Assembly: GCF_000421965.1 (NCBI RefSeq)
Contig: NZ_ATAY01000020.1
Span: forward strand, 372,001-436,000
Source: Ruminiclostridium papyrosolvens C7
GTDB lineage: Bacteria; Bacillota; Clostridia; Acetivibrionales; DSM-1351
Length of the DNA: 64,000 bases
Direction of reading: 5' to 3'
Below are positions 16,816-26,048 of the stretch, in pieces. Under the pieces are notes generated by a model. The model did no database searches, was not told where the DNA came from, and saw nothing but the letters and a program-made list of their open reading frames with translations. Both the position numbers and the translations under genes were made by a program. Positions within the stretch are counted from its first letter, which is position 1, and every line of letters begins with the position of its first letter.

Positions 16816-17517
16816 TTGACTGATTCTGCAAAAAGAATACTAGTTGTTGATGACGAAACAAAAATATCAGAGGTTATAAAATCATATCTTGAACATGACG
16901 GTTACAAGGTATTTACAGCATTAAACGGGAAAGATGCTATGGTGGTTTTCAATGAAAGCAATCCTGATTTGATTATACTTGACTTGATGCTGCCTGATAT
17001 TTCAGGAGAAGAAATATGTAAAAGAATAAGAAAAAATTCTTCGGTTCCAATAATAATGTTAACAGCTAAAGTCTCTGATGACGAAGTAATAACAGGCTTG
17101 GATATTGGTGCCGATGACTATGTTTTAAAACCATTCAGCCCAAGGCAGCTTCTTGCAAGAGTTGCAGCAGTGCTCAGAAGAACTGTGAAAGAACCTGTTG
17201 AAGATAACAGTAAAGTTATTTTTGACAATGGCGATCTTGCAATAGACACCTTTGTACATGAAATAAGTAAAGCAGGCAATACAATAAATCTTACTCCTAA
17301 TGAATACAGGATATTAGTTACTATGGCCGGATTCCCTAAAAAAACCTTTACTCGCGAAGAGCTTATAAGCATGGCGCTTGGTGATGATTTTGAGGGCTTC
17401 GACAGGACGGTTGATACCCACATAAAAAACCTCAGGCAAAAAATAGAGGATGACCCCAAAGCCCCAAGGTATCTGGTGACTGTTCACGGAGTAGGCTATA
17501 GATTTGCGGGAGAATAG
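16816..17517 (+). CDS. OmpR-family response regulator
   Basis: The 233-residue regulator has a receiver domain (phospho-acceptor Asp in 'LIILDLMLPDISG', conserved Lys in 'DDYVLKPFSP') and a winged-helix DNA-binding domain ending 'LVTVHGVGYRFAGE'. The TTG at 16816 is chosen because GGAGG (16804-16808) is seven bases away and it gives the usual length; the frame itself opens at 16765. It is paired with the sensor kinase 31 bp downstream. It precedes the VanR/VanS genes but is a separate, less VanR-like system. Confidence 0.87.
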   Translation: MTDSAKRILVVDDETKISEVIKSYLEHDGYKVFTALNGKDAMVVFNESNPDLIILDLMLPDISGEEICKRIRKNSSVPIIMLTAKVSDDEVITGLDIGADDYVLKPFSPRQLLARVAAVLRRTVKEPVEDNSKVIFDNGDLAIDTFVHEISKAGNTINLTPNEYRILVTMAGFPKKTFTREELISMALGDDFEGFDRTVDTHIKNLRQKIEDDPKAPRYLVTVHGVGYRFAGE

Positions 17518-17548
17518 CTATTATTATAAATAAACTGAGGTGCCTGAT

Positions 17549-18946
17549 ATGAATTCCAGTTTAAGAACCAAGCTTTCAATTTCATATGTTGCGGTTGCGC
17601 TTATTTGCATCATGCTTATAAGTATATTTACAACACTTTTTATATACAAGCATTTTGAAGAATATGTAAAACAAAATACAGAACAAAAAAACCGTGAAAT
17701 CGTTACTACCCTTTCAGGCCAATACATGGGAGACGGTAAATGGAATACAAAAGTAATTGAAACCATTGGTATAAGTTCTATGGAGAATGGAATTATCTTA
17801 AAAGTCAAAGATATTAACGGTAATATTATATGGGATGCAAAAGCTCACAACAATGGTATGTGTCAAAGAATAATAGAGCATATGTCAAAAAATGCAAACA
17901 GGATACCCGGCAGCGGTAAGTCAGGCTATACCGAGGTTCCCTATTCTATAAACTATAACCTTAATAAGGTAGGAACTGTAGAAATCGGAACCTATGGAGA
18001 CAATTATCTTAATGAACACGACATTGCATTTATAAATGATTTATACAATTTACTTTGGGCTGTAGGGATTTTTTCTTTAATCCTTTCCCTGCTGTTCGGA
18101 ACTGTGATGTCAAAAAGACTGGTCTCTCCTATAGCAAGGGTAATAAATACAGCAAAAGCCATATCAAAAGGGTTTTATTCAGACAGAATTACAGAGAAGT
18201 CAAATACCAGAGAAATTAATCAGCTTACTGTTACCATAAATGATCTTGCAGAAAATATGCAAAAGCAGGAAATATTAAGAAAGAGGCTTACCGGAGATGT
18301 TGCGCATGAACTCAGAACTCCACTGGCAACTCTGCAGAGCCATTTAGAAGCCATGATAGACGGAATATGGCCTGCTGATTCGGAAAGACTTAAAAGCTGT
18401 CATGAAGAGATTGTAAGGATTAGCAAAATGGTAGGTGACCTTGAAAAGCTTGCCAGATATGAAAGCGAAAATCTTGTTTTAAATATAGATACATTTGATG
18501 TTACTGAGCTGGCAAAAAGGCAGATTCATAATTTTGAAAGAGAATTTTTAAGCAAAGGGCTAGACTTAAAACTCACAGGTGCAAATTGTCGGGTGTATGC
18601 TGATAAGGATAAAATAAGCCAGGTACTTGTAAATTTACTATCAAATGCTTTAAAATACACTCCTGAAGGTGGAATTGTCGTAATGAATATACAGGATAAT
18701 GCTACAAATACTGAAATTTCAGTGACGGATAACGGACCTGGTATACCTCAGGAAGATTTGCCTTACATTTTTGAGAGGTTTTACAGGGCAGATAAGTCAC
18801 GTAATAAGCTGACAGGCGGTTCCGGAATAGGACTTACCATTTGTAAATCCATTGTTTCGGCTCACGGTGGTAGTATTTACGTACAGAGTAATACGGGTAA
18901 AGGCACAAAATTTACCTTTACCATTCCCAAAAGTTATAAAAATTAA
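17549..18946 (+). CDS. Sensor histidine kinase (BaeS-like)
   Basis: At 465 residues, it has two membrane segments (about 8-33 and 165-190) flanking an extracytoplasmic sensor domain, a HAMP linker, the DHp box 'DVAHELRTPLATL' with the phospho-histidine, and the ATPase motifs 'LLSNALKYT', 'DNGPGIP' and 'GSGIGLTI'. Start ATG 17549 is set by GAGGT at 17537-17541. It works with the regulator just upstream. The signal is unknown; its position next to the van genes hints at envelope stress, but this is only context. Confidence 0.87.
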   Translation: MNSSLRTKLSISYVAVALICIMLISIFTTLFIYKHFEEYVKQNTEQKNREIVTTLSGQYMGDGKWNTKVIETIGISSMENGIILKVKDINGNIIWDAKAHNNGMCQRIIEHMSKNANRIPGSGKSGYTEVPYSINYNLNKVGTVEIGTYGDNYLNEHDIAFINDLYNLLWAVGIFSLILSLLFGTVMSKRLVSPIARVINTAKAISKGFYSDRITEKSNTREINQLTVTINDLAENMQKQEILRKRLTGDVAHELRTPLATLQSHLEAMIDGIWPADSERLKSCHEEIVRISKMVGDLEKLARYESENLVLNIDTFDVTELAKRQIHNFEREFLSKGLDLKLTGANCRVYADKDKISQVLVNLLSNALKYTPEGGIVVMNIQDNATNTEISVTDNGPGIPQEDLPYIFERFYRADKSRNKLTGGSGIGLTICKSIVSAHGGSIYVQSNTGKGTKFTFTIPKSYKN

Positions 18947-18948
18947 GT

Positions 18949-18984
18949 AATTCTTAATAAAGTTTTATTTTAGAATGCTATAAT
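18949..18984 (+). promoter_or_regulatory. Likely activator-dependent promoter of vanR
   Basis: A perfect -10 TATAAT (18979-18984) lacks a good -35. The motif AATTCTTAA (18949-18957) lies where an OmpR-type activator would contact RNA polymerase; its reverse complement TTAAGAATT occurs in the vanG upstream region at 20868-20876. Confidence 0.4.
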
Positions 18985-19025
18985 TTTCTTATCTATTTTA
19001 TTATGGGAATTTATGAGGACAATTT

Positions 19026-19721
19026 ATGAGTACAAATATTCTGGTGGTTGATGATGAAAAAGAGATAGCGGATTTGGTTGAGTTGTACCTGAGAAATGAG
19101 AATTATAATATATACAAGTTTTACTCTCCTTTAGAGGCACTTAAATCAATTGATGAGATAAAATACGATCTTGCCGTACTGGACGTTATGATGCCTGTGA
19201 TAGATGGGTTTAAATTATGCCAGAAGATACGTGAGAAATACAATTTTCCGGTTATAATGCTGACAGCCAAGGTTGAAGAAATGGATAAAATCACAGGATT
19301 GACTTTGGGTGCAGATGATTATATTACAAAACCTTTTAGTCCCCTTGAAATGGTTGCAAGAGTTAAAGCCCAGCTTAGGAGATTTACAAGGTATAACGAG
19401 GGAATACAGCAGTCAAATGATATACTTGAGGTCTCCGGTCTTGTAATGAATAAAACAACACATGAGTGTTCTCTCAATGAACAACCTCTTATTCTGACAC
19501 CTACTGAATTTTCCATACTATGGATACTTTGTGAAAACAGGGGACAGGTTATCAGCTCTGAAAAGCTTTTTCAGGAGGTATGGGGAGAGAAGTATTTCTC
19601 AGGCAGTAATAATACCGTAATGGTTCATATAAGGCATCTCCGTGAAAAGATGAAGGAGCCCGAAGGCAATCCTAAGTTCATTAAAACAGTATGGGGAGTT
19701 GGATATAAAATTGAAAAATGA
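19026..19721 (+). CDS. vanR: VanR-type response regulator
   Basis: This 231-residue regulator follows enterococcal VanR closely: 'IADLVELYLRNENY', 'ITGLTLGADDYITKPFSP' and the ending 'KTVWGVGYKIEK' are shared family segments. The receiver Asp is in 'LAVLDVMMPVIDG'. When phosphorylated by VanS it should activate the vanG-vanXY-vanT genes, and probably itself. It overlaps vanS by 11 bp, implying coupled translation. AGGA precedes the ATG. Confidence 0.9.
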   Translation: MSTNILVVDDEKEIADLVELYLRNENYNIYKFYSPLEALKSIDEIKYDLAVLDVMMPVIDGFKLCQKIREKYNFPVIMLTAKVEEMDKITGLTLGADDYITKPFSPLEMVARVKAQLRRFTRYNEGIQQSNDILEVSGLVMNKTTHECSLNEQPLILTPTEFSILWILCENRGQVISSEKLFQEVWGEKYFSGSNNTVMVHIRHLREKMKEPEGNPKFIKTVWGVGYKIEK

Positions 19722-20835
19722 TTTTACTCAGTTAAAAATAAAGATATTGCTGCAAATTTTGCTTGGTGCGTTACTTGCGTTAATAATCGGAGGTTTTGTC
19801 CTTGTCTTTATTATAGATGATGCTTTGCAGGCACCTTTTGCAGAAGGTTTTGTCCGCATAGCAGAAAGACTCTTTCATGTAAGCTATTTTTCTGCTGCAG
19901 AAATTTATCATAGGATATTTGCGGAAAATAAGACAATATTTATAATAATAGGGTTTGTTTTACTACTAATAATCTTTGTTTTTATTGCAATGTCCAGGTA
20001 CACCCGTTATTTCAATAAAATAAGCGAGGGAATAGATTCACTTGTAGAGGAATCAGAAACGCCGATAGTTCTTCCTTCCGAGCTTTCATTTATGGAGAAC
20101 AAGTTCAACACTGTTAAAAACACTCTTGAAAAAAGAAAGAATGCAGCTCTGGAAAGTGAACGAAGAAAAAACGACCTTGTAGTATATCTGGCCCATGATA
20201 TTAAAACTCCTCTTACTTCTGTTATAGGCTATCTCAGCCTTCTGCACGAGGCTCCCGACATGCCGTTGGAGCAAAGGTTAAAATATACTGATATTACCTT
20301 AGAAAAGGCTTATCGTCTGGAACAGCTAATAAATGAATTTTTCGAGATAACACGATTTAACCTCCAGAGTATTGTTCTTGAAAAGGAAGAAATAAATTTA
20401 ACCCTTATGCTGGAACAGATGGCTGATGAGTTTTACCCTATTCTTGCACCTGCAAACAAAGAGGCTGTTGTGGATGCAGACGAAAATATCCATATATTTG
20501 CCGACTCTGATAAGATGGCACGAGTATTTAATAATATACTCAAAAATGCGGTTGCATACAGCTATGAAAATTCCAAAATAGAGATTTCTGCTATACAGTC
20601 GGATAATGTTACTATAATCACATTTAAAAACAGAGGCAGAATGATACCTGCGGATAAGCTTGAATCCATCTTTGAAAAGTTTTACAGGCTTGATTCTGCC
20701 AGGTCGTCACATACGGGAGGAACAGGCCTTGGTCTTGCCATTGCTAAGGAAATAGTTAACCTTCATGGGGGAGATATTACCGCAACCAGCAATGAAGAAT
20801 TTACACAGTTTAAAGTAACACTTCCTAAAGCATAA
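19711..20835 (+). CDS. vanS: VanS-type sensor histidine kinase
   Basis: The kinase has 374 residues with two membrane segments (about 10-33 and 68-92) and a short external loop. The DHp motif 'YLAHDIKTPLTSVIGYLSLL' is typical of VanS proteins, and the ATPase domain has 'ILKNAVAYS' and 'GTGLGLAI'. The TTG at 19711 ('KNDFTQLK...') is preferred because GGGGAG lies 12 bases upstream, whereas the alternative TTG at 19699 directly abuts that site. It is expected to sense glycopeptide antibiotic or the resulting wall damage. Confidence 0.85.
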   Translation: MKNDFTQLKIKILLQILLGALLALIIGGFVLVFIIDDALQAPFAEGFVRIAERLFHVSYFSAAEIYHRIFAENKTIFIIIGFVLLLIIFVFIAMSRYTRYFNKISEGIDSLVEESETPIVLPSELSFMENKFNTVKNTLEKRKNAALESERRKNDLVVYLAHDIKTPLTSVIGYLSLLHEAPDMPLEQRLKYTDITLEKAYRLEQLINEFFEITRFNLQSIVLEKEEINLTLMLEQMADEFYPILAPANKEAVVDADENIHIFADSDKMARVFNNILKNAVAYSYENSKIEISAIQSDNVTIITFKNRGRMIPADKLESIFEKFYRLDSARSSHTGGTGLGLAIAKEIVNLHGGDITATSNEEFTQFKVTLPKA

Positions 20836-20854
20836 TATAAAATTATAAATAAAT

Positions 20855-20876
20855 TCGTAAGGAAATCTTAAGAATT
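20855..20876 (+). promoter_or_regulatory. Possible VanR operator upstream of vanG
   Basis: TCGTAAGGAAAT (20855-20866) differs by one base from the enterococcal VanR half-site consensus TCGTAnGAAAnT as I recall it. It is followed by TTAAGAATT (20868-20876), the reverse complement of a motif in the vanR promoter. A weak -35/-10 (TTAAGA at 20868, TAATAA at 20891) may follow. The 147-bp gap holds no other clear element. Confidence 0.35.
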
Positions 20877-20982
20877 CAATAAGACTAAGTTAATAAAGAG
20901 CAGCCGGGAAATTATTAAAATTAAGTCATAGTAATTTGTCACTTCTTAAAATGATTTTAATAATAACTCAAGGAGAATAAAA

Positions 20983-22029
20983 ATGGATAGAAAAAACATT
21001 GCAATTATTTTCGGAGGCTGCTCACCGGAATACGAAGTCTCACTTAACTCTGCTTCGGCTGTAATAGAACATGTAAACAATGACTTGTATAATACTATTT
21101 TAATAGGTATTACAAAAGAGGGCGAATGGCTCAGGTACTTCGGAGAAGCTGACAAAATAAGGAATAACACATGGTTTGAAGAAGGATGTAATCCGGTTGC
21201 TTTTTCCCAAAGTCGCAGCATACACGGTTTCTATGAATTTTCAGAGGGTTCAAGCTCCATTACTTTTGTTGATGCTGCCTTTCCTGTTCTTCATGGCAAA
21301 AACGGTGAAGACGGTACTGTTCAAGGGATGCTGAAACTTGCCGGAATACCTTTTGTAGGCTGTGGTATTCTGAGTTCAGCTATGTGCATGGACAAGGATA
21401 TTGCTCATCGTATTGCACAATCGTCAGGAGTACGTGTTCCAATATCAATATCAGCAGATAGAACCATGCTTCTTCAAGATATTTTTAATATGGCTGAAAC
21501 TCTCAGATATCCTGTTTTTGTAAAACCTGCAAGAGCCGGATCATCTTTCGGGATAACACGTGCTAATAGCAGACCTGAGCTTGAAAAGGCAATTTTATAT
21601 GCTTTTGAGTATGACAGTAAAATAGTTGTTGAGGAGAATATAGATGGCTTTGAGATAGGCTGTGCCATCCTTGGGAGCGATAATCTGATATTGGGTGAAG
21701 TTGATGAGATTGAACTTCAGACCGGGTTTTTTGATTATAATGAAAAATATACATTAAACACTTCCAAAATCCACATGCCTGCCAGAATTGACAAAGTGAC
21801 CTCAGATAGGATTAAAAATACTGCAAGGATTTTATACAATGCTCTGTGCTGTACCGGGTTCGCAAGGGTTGACATGTTTCTGACTCCAAAGGGAGAAATC
21901 GTATTTAACGAAGTCAATACCATACCTGGCTTTACAGCCCATAGTCGTTATCCCAATATGCTCAGGGGAGTAGGCCTTTCATTTGCTTCCATAGTTGACA
22001 GGCTGATAAGGATGGCGATGGAAAAATGA
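20983..22029 (+). CDS. vanG: D-alanine--D-serine ligase, VanG type
   Basis: It joins D-Ala to D-Ser so that precursors end in D-Ala-D-Ser, which vancomycin binds weakly. The 348-residue ATP-grasp protein shares long stretches with enterococcal VanG: 'IFGGCSPEYEVSL', 'FPVLHGKNGEDGT', 'FVKPARAGSSFGI', 'GFFDYNEKYTL' and 'EVNTIPGFT'. The GFFDY-EKYTL loop is that of D-Ser ligases rather than housekeeping Ddl or D-lactate ligases. AAGGAG precedes the ATG. vanXY overlaps its stop by 4 bp. Substrate choice between Ser and Ala is inferred from family resemblance and from the serine racemase encoded beside it. Confidence 0.92.
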   Translation: MDRKNIAIIFGGCSPEYEVSLNSASAVIEHVNNDLYNTILIGITKEGEWLRYFGEADKIRNNTWFEEGCNPVAFSQSRSIHGFYEFSEGSSSITFVDAAFPVLHGKNGEDGTVQGMLKLAGIPFVGCGILSSAMCMDKDIAHRIAQSSGVRVPISISADRTMLLQDIFNMAETLRYPVFVKPARAGSSFGITRANSRPELEKAILYAFEYDSKIVVEENIDGFEIGCAILGSDNLILGEVDEIELQTGFFDYNEKYTLNTSKIHMPARIDKVTSDRIKNTARILYNALCCTGFARVDMFLTPKGEIVFNEVNTIPGFTAHSRYPNMLRGVGLSFASIVDRLIRMAMEK

Positions 22030-22820
22030 GTACAAATCTGATTTCAAATATGGTGAGGTTGAACCTTGCCAATTCATATATTCATATGGGTAATCTTGTT
22101 CTTGTAAACAGAAAGAATCCGATTAATAAGCCTGAATCATTAATAATTAAAAATTTAGAAACTGTAAGCACGGATTATAAAAAAATATTGCTTGATAAAA
22201 CAGCGGCAATAATGCTTAGAAAACTGATTCAAGCCTGTGGAGGAGAAAATGAAATCGTACCGGTTAGCGGTTTCAGATTGTTGAGTGAGCAGATAGCAAT
22301 CTACAATGATTCCACGAATGAAAATGGTGAGGAATTTACCAGAAAATATGTGGCGCTTCCAAACCACAGTGAGCACCAGACTGGACTTGCTATAGATGTT
22401 GCAAAGAACCAGCCTGATATTGATTTTATTTGTCCTTCGTTCCCATATGAAGGCATTTGTCAGGATTTTCGTGAAAAAGCTTCGCAATACGGTTTTATTA
22501 AACGTTATCCAAAAGGAAAGGAAGCAATTACCGGAATATCTCATGAACCATGGCATTTTCGCTATGTTGGAAAGCCTCATTCCCAAATTATTTCAGATAA
22601 TAACTTTACTTTGGAGGAATATATAGAATATCTGAAGCAGTTTCCATGCGACGGCATGCATTTACAAGTCAAAAATCAAGGTTGGACAGCGGAAATATTT
22701 TATGTAAACGCAAGAGAAGAGGCAAAATCAGTTTACATGCCTGAAAATTTATATTATGAGGTTTCGGGAAATAACATTGACGGTTTTATAGTTACAGTCT
22801 GGAGGCAGTGCAATGACTAA
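22026..22820 (+). CDS. vanXY: D,D-dipeptidase/carboxypeptidase VanXY
   Basis: It cleaves D-Ala-D-Ala dipeptide and terminal D-Ala of normal precursors, leaving only the D-Ser form. The 264-residue protein has the zinc motif S-x-H-x-x-G-x-A-x-D ('SEHQTGLAID', H117 and D124) and 'HEPWH' (catalytic E174, ligand H177). No signal peptide is present, in keeping with the cytoplasmic bifunctional VanXY rather than membrane-bound VanY. Its ATG overlaps the vanG stop codon and its own end overlaps vanT by 8 bp, indicating tight translational coupling. Confidence 0.9.
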   Translation: MSTNLISNMVRLNLANSYIHMGNLVLVNRKNPINKPESLIIKNLETVSTDYKKILLDKTAAIMLRKLIQACGGENEIVPVSGFRLLSEQIAIYNDSTNENGEEFTRKYVALPNHSEHQTGLAIDVAKNQPDIDFICPSFPYEGICQDFREKASQYGFIKRYPKGKEAITGISHEPWHFRYVGKPHSQIISDNNFTLEEYIEYLKQFPCDGMHLQVKNQGWTAEIFYVNAREEAKSVYMPENLYYEVSGNNIDGFIVTVWRQCND

Positions 22821-24972
22821 CAAAAGGGAAGAATATGCCGGTATAGATAAATTCCGCATGGTTGCTGCCATAATGATTATCGCTATTCATACATCACCAC
22901 TGGTTTCAGTCAGTCAAGAAGCTGACTTTGTAGTGACAAGGATTCTTGCAAGAGTAGCAGTGCCTTTCTTTTTCATGTGTACAGGCTATTTTCTTATACC
23001 CGGATGTATAGAATCACGAGAAAACAGAAAAAGGATACTTTTAAAATTTCTTACTAAAACCGGGTTTTTATATGGAGCTGCGATATTAATATATTTACCC
23101 GTAAATATTTATTCAGGATATTTCAAAGAGAAACCATTTATTCCAATTATTGTAAAAGACCTTGTATTTGACGGTACCTTCTATCACCTTTGGTATATTC
23201 CCGCCGGTATTATAGGTTTTATGATTGTATACAGCCTGTTAACAAGGCTTAATATTAAAACGATAGCTGCAATAAGCTTTATTTTATATTTGATTGGATT
23301 GTTTGGTGACAGCTACTACGGGATATCAGAAAAATTTAACATAGCAAATAGTTTTTATGGGGTCTTATTCTCATATTTTGATTATACAAGAAATGGTTTG
23401 TTTTTCGCTCCCGCATTCATTATTTTGGGGGCGATAATCGCAGAATCCAAAAGGGAATATTCAATAACAAAAAGTATAGTTGGATTTGCGTTATCTTTTA
23501 CAGCTCTTATAGCAGAAGGCTTGATATTGCACAATTTCTCGTTACAGCGACATGACAGCATGTATATTATGCTGGTTCCCGTAATGATTTTTCTGTTCGG
23601 GATATTGCTTAGCATAAAGGGAGAAAGCCAAAAGACCCTCAGAGATATTTCAATGCTTATTTATATACTTCATCCGTTTTGCATTATTCTTGTAAGGGGC
23701 TTAGCAAAGGTTTTCAACTTAGAGACATATCTCATCGGGAATAGTTTAATACATTTTATTGCTGTGACTGGTGTGACAATTGCTGTTTCAGTTGTTATGG
23801 TATACCTTTGGGAATATTTAATGCCCTATAAAAGACAAACTCAGCCTGAAAGGTGCAGAGCATGGGCGGAAATCGATCTGGATAGACTTATACACAACGT
23901 AAATCAGCTTAAGTGCCTCCTACCTCATGAATGTCAGCTTATGGCGGTTGTAAAATCAAATGCATATGGCCATGGAGATATTGAAATATCCAAGGTTCTG
24001 AATAAAACAGGCATTTCTGCCTTTGCAGTTGCAACATTAGCTGAAGGAATAGAACTCCGTACTAATAAAATAAAAGGAGAGATACTGATACTCGGATATA
24101 CTCATCCCCATGAGGCACCTTTGCTTGTAAAATATAATCTTACACAGACAGTAGTGGATTACCAATATGCAGAGCTACTAGACAGCACAGGTCTTAAAAT
24201 AAAGGTTCATATAAAAATTGATTCTGGAATGCATAGACTAGGCGAAACCAATGATGCATTATCAAATTTAGACAGAACCTATAATTGTAAGAATCTGATA
24301 GTGGGGGGAACATATACCCACTTATCAACTGCCGATAGTATAGACCCTTCAAATATTTTATTTACAAAAGAGCAAATAAAGAAGTTCTATAATACCCTTA
24401 ACTACTTAAAAAGTCATAACCGTAACCCCAGTAAAATACACATTCAAAGCAGTTACGGAATACTCAACTACCCGGAGTTGGATTGTGATTATGCCAGAGT
24501 AGGTATAGCACTGTACGGAGTACTGAGCAAAGAAAATGAGGAAACAAAGGTTCGTGCAGACCTTAGGCCTGTTCTGTCTCTTAAAGCCAGAATTGTTCTT
24601 ACAAAGGAAATACAGGAGGGTGAATCTGTGGGCTACGGCAGAAATTTCATCGCCGTAAAAAATACTAAAATAGCGGTCCTTTGTATAGGCTATGCAGATG
24701 GGATACCAAGGAGCCTGTCATGCGGAAAAGGATATGTGCTTATTAAGGGTAAGAAAGCTCCTATAATAGGTAATATATGTATGGATCAGCTGACCGTAGA
24801 CATTTCGGAAATACCGGACGTACAGCAGGGTGATATAGCCACACTTATCGGAAATGACGGAAATGAGGCTATAACTGCTGAACAGGTGGCTTCACAGGCA
24901 GGAACCATTACAAATGAATTACTTAGTCGTCTGGGTAGCAGAATTGAAAGACTATATAAAAAAGTTGCCTAA
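22813..24972 (+). CDS. vanT: Membrane-bound serine racemase VanT
   Basis: It supplies D-serine for VanG. Residues 1-340 are a ten-or-so-helix acyltransferase-3-like membrane domain, thought to import L-serine. Residues 345-719 are an alanine-racemase-type PLP domain with the PLP lysine K381 ('VVKSNAYGHG') and the catalytic tyrosine Y608 ('GYGRNF'). At 719 residues it matches the two-domain VanT architecture; an ordinary alanine racemase would lack the membrane half. It is last in the vanG-vanXY-vanT set. I see no vanW or vanY, so the arrangement resembles the reduced VanG-like clusters of clostridia. Confidence 0.93.
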   Translation: MTNKREEYAGIDKFRMVAAIMIIAIHTSPLVSVSQEADFVVTRILARVAVPFFFMCTGYFLIPGCIESRENRKRILLKFLTKTGFLYGAAILIYLPVNIYSGYFKEKPFIPIIVKDLVFDGTFYHLWYIPAGIIGFMIVYSLLTRLNIKTIAAISFILYLIGLFGDSYYGISEKFNIANSFYGVLFSYFDYTRNGLFFAPAFIILGAIIAESKREYSITKSIVGFALSFTALIAEGLILHNFSLQRHDSMYIMLVPVMIFLFGILLSIKGESQKTLRDISMLIYILHPFCIILVRGLAKVFNLETYLIGNSLIHFIAVTGVTIAVSVVMVYLWEYLMPYKRQTQPERCRAWAEIDLDRLIHNVNQLKCLLPHECQLMAVVKSNAYGHGDIEISKVLNKTGISAFAVATLAEGIELRTNKIKGEILILGYTHPHEAPLLVKYNLTQTVVDYQYAELLDSTGLKIKVHIKIDSGMHRLGETNDALSNLDRTYNCKNLIVGGTYTHLSTADSIDPSNILFTKEQIKKFYNTLNYLKSHNRNPSKIHIQSSYGILNYPELDCDYARVGIALYGVLSKENEETKVRADLRPVLSLKARIVLTKEIQEGESVGYGRNFIAVKNTKIAVLCIGYADGIPRSLSCGKGYVLIKGKKAPIIGNICMDQLTVDISEIPDVQQGDIATLIGNDGNEAITAEQVASQAGTITNELLSRLGSRIERLYKKVA

Positions 24973-25061
24973 TAAAAATTTTTTGTTCTCCATAAAACCT
25001 TCATATAAATTTATTATTATATGTGTGAAGTAATTAATTAAATTTATATGGAGGTAAAACA

Positions 25062-25541
25062 ATGGAGAACATGATGACTCATTATATGGAACTTTTGGCA
25101 TCAAACCAGCCATGGAACCTTATACTTTTTATGGCAATACCGGTTATATGTGCTGAAACCATAGCTGTAACAGAGCTAGCAATACTCTTTACAAGAAATT
25201 TATCAGGCGGTCTTAGAAAGTTGAATAAGATAACAAGTATTTTTGCAGGCCTTTATTTTACAGGTGTATTTTTATACCTCCTTTTCAATGCAGTAATTCC
25301 GCTGACCGCAAATGGAGAGTGGAGAGGCTTTGGAGATGTTGTTGCAGTTGGTTTCTACCTTTTGGGTATAGTTCCTCTGCTGGGAATGGCTTTGTTGGAT
25401 ATGAACATTATTGGCAGAAAAAGAAACGAAGTTGGCAAACTAAAACTTCATGCAATCTTTGTGGGAATATTTCTTGTAGTAGCCCATATCGCAATGATAT
25501 TTGGTATGCTTGACCCATCATTATTTATGATGAAAATGTAA
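25062..25541 (+). CDS. Small four-helix membrane protein (DUF6803-like)
   Basis: The 159-residue protein has four hydrophobic segments (about 18-40, 60-82, 93-112, 128-150) and starts 'MENMMTHYMELLASNQPWN'. I place it tentatively in DUF6803, a family of predicted permease-like proteins of unknown function. There are no charged or metal motifs apart from a few His and Glu in helices. GGAGG lies before the ATG. It is a single gene between the van cluster and a terminator at 25559. Confidence 0.65.
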   Translation: MENMMTHYMELLASNQPWNLILFMAIPVICAETIAVTELAILFTRNLSGGLRKLNKITSIFAGLYFTGVFLYLLFNAVIPLTANGEWRGFGDVVAVGFYLLGIVPLLGMALLDMNIIGRKRNEVGKLKLHAIFVGIFLVVAHIAMIFGMLDPSLFMMKM

Positions 25542-25558
25542 TTATACAAATTACTGGG

Positions 25559-25596
25559 TAGAGTTTGTTGCAAATGTGCAGCAGCTCTATTTTTTT
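25559..25596 (+). terminator. Terminator after the four-helix protein
   Basis: An imperfect stem (25559-25571 with 25578-25589) is followed by a seven-base T run at 25590-25596. Confidence 0.7.
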
Positions 25597-25686
25597 ATGT
25601 TCTTTTAGAATCTGTTCCATATTTGTCTTTATCATAATCCTGTAATATAATGAAAAATATAACACTATTAAAGAAAGAGGATAAAT

Positions 25687-25905
25687 ATGAACATCAGAGA
25701 CTTCAAATTATATATGTGGACATGGCCTTTTCTGGGTGGATTTTTGGGTTTATTACTTTGCATGGTTATAAATACTGATTCTGCACCGGCCATTATAATG
25801 TTAGGTATGATAGGGGGATACATAGCACTTATAACATACATTTCAGGATTAAAGTATCTTGACAGCAAGGGGTATGATACTAACCCGGACAACGAAGAGA
25901 AGTAA
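25687..25905 (+). CDS. Hypothetical two-helix membrane protein
   Basis: The 72-residue protein has two predicted membrane segments (about 12-29 and 36-55) and a polar, acidic C-terminus. AAAGAGG lies seven bases before the ATG, which supports real translation. I do not recognise a family. It is isolated between the terminator at 25559 and the EamA gene. Confidence 0.55.
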   Translation: MNIRDFKLYMWTWPFLGGFLGLLLCMVINTDSAPAIIMLGMIGGYIALITYISGLKYLDSKGYDTNPDNEEK

Positions 25906-26048
25906 AAAGAACTATTTATTAAATCTCTTCTATTTTGATTATTATAATGATAGAATAGTAAGGTATCTTTAGTATACATAAATCTTAGAATAAAAAACTT
26001 TACATAACAATTGTCTGAAAGGATTGATTTTAAATTAGCAGCTTACAT

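Noticed and set aside
20936..20964. TTGTCA-17-AATAAT as the vanG promoter
   Set aside because: Transcription would start next to the Shine-Dalgarno, leaving almost no leader; an upstream activator-dependent promoter is more likely.
22155..22586. 143-codon open frame on the minus strand
   Set aside because: It is antisense to vanXY, which has intact zinc and catalytic motifs.
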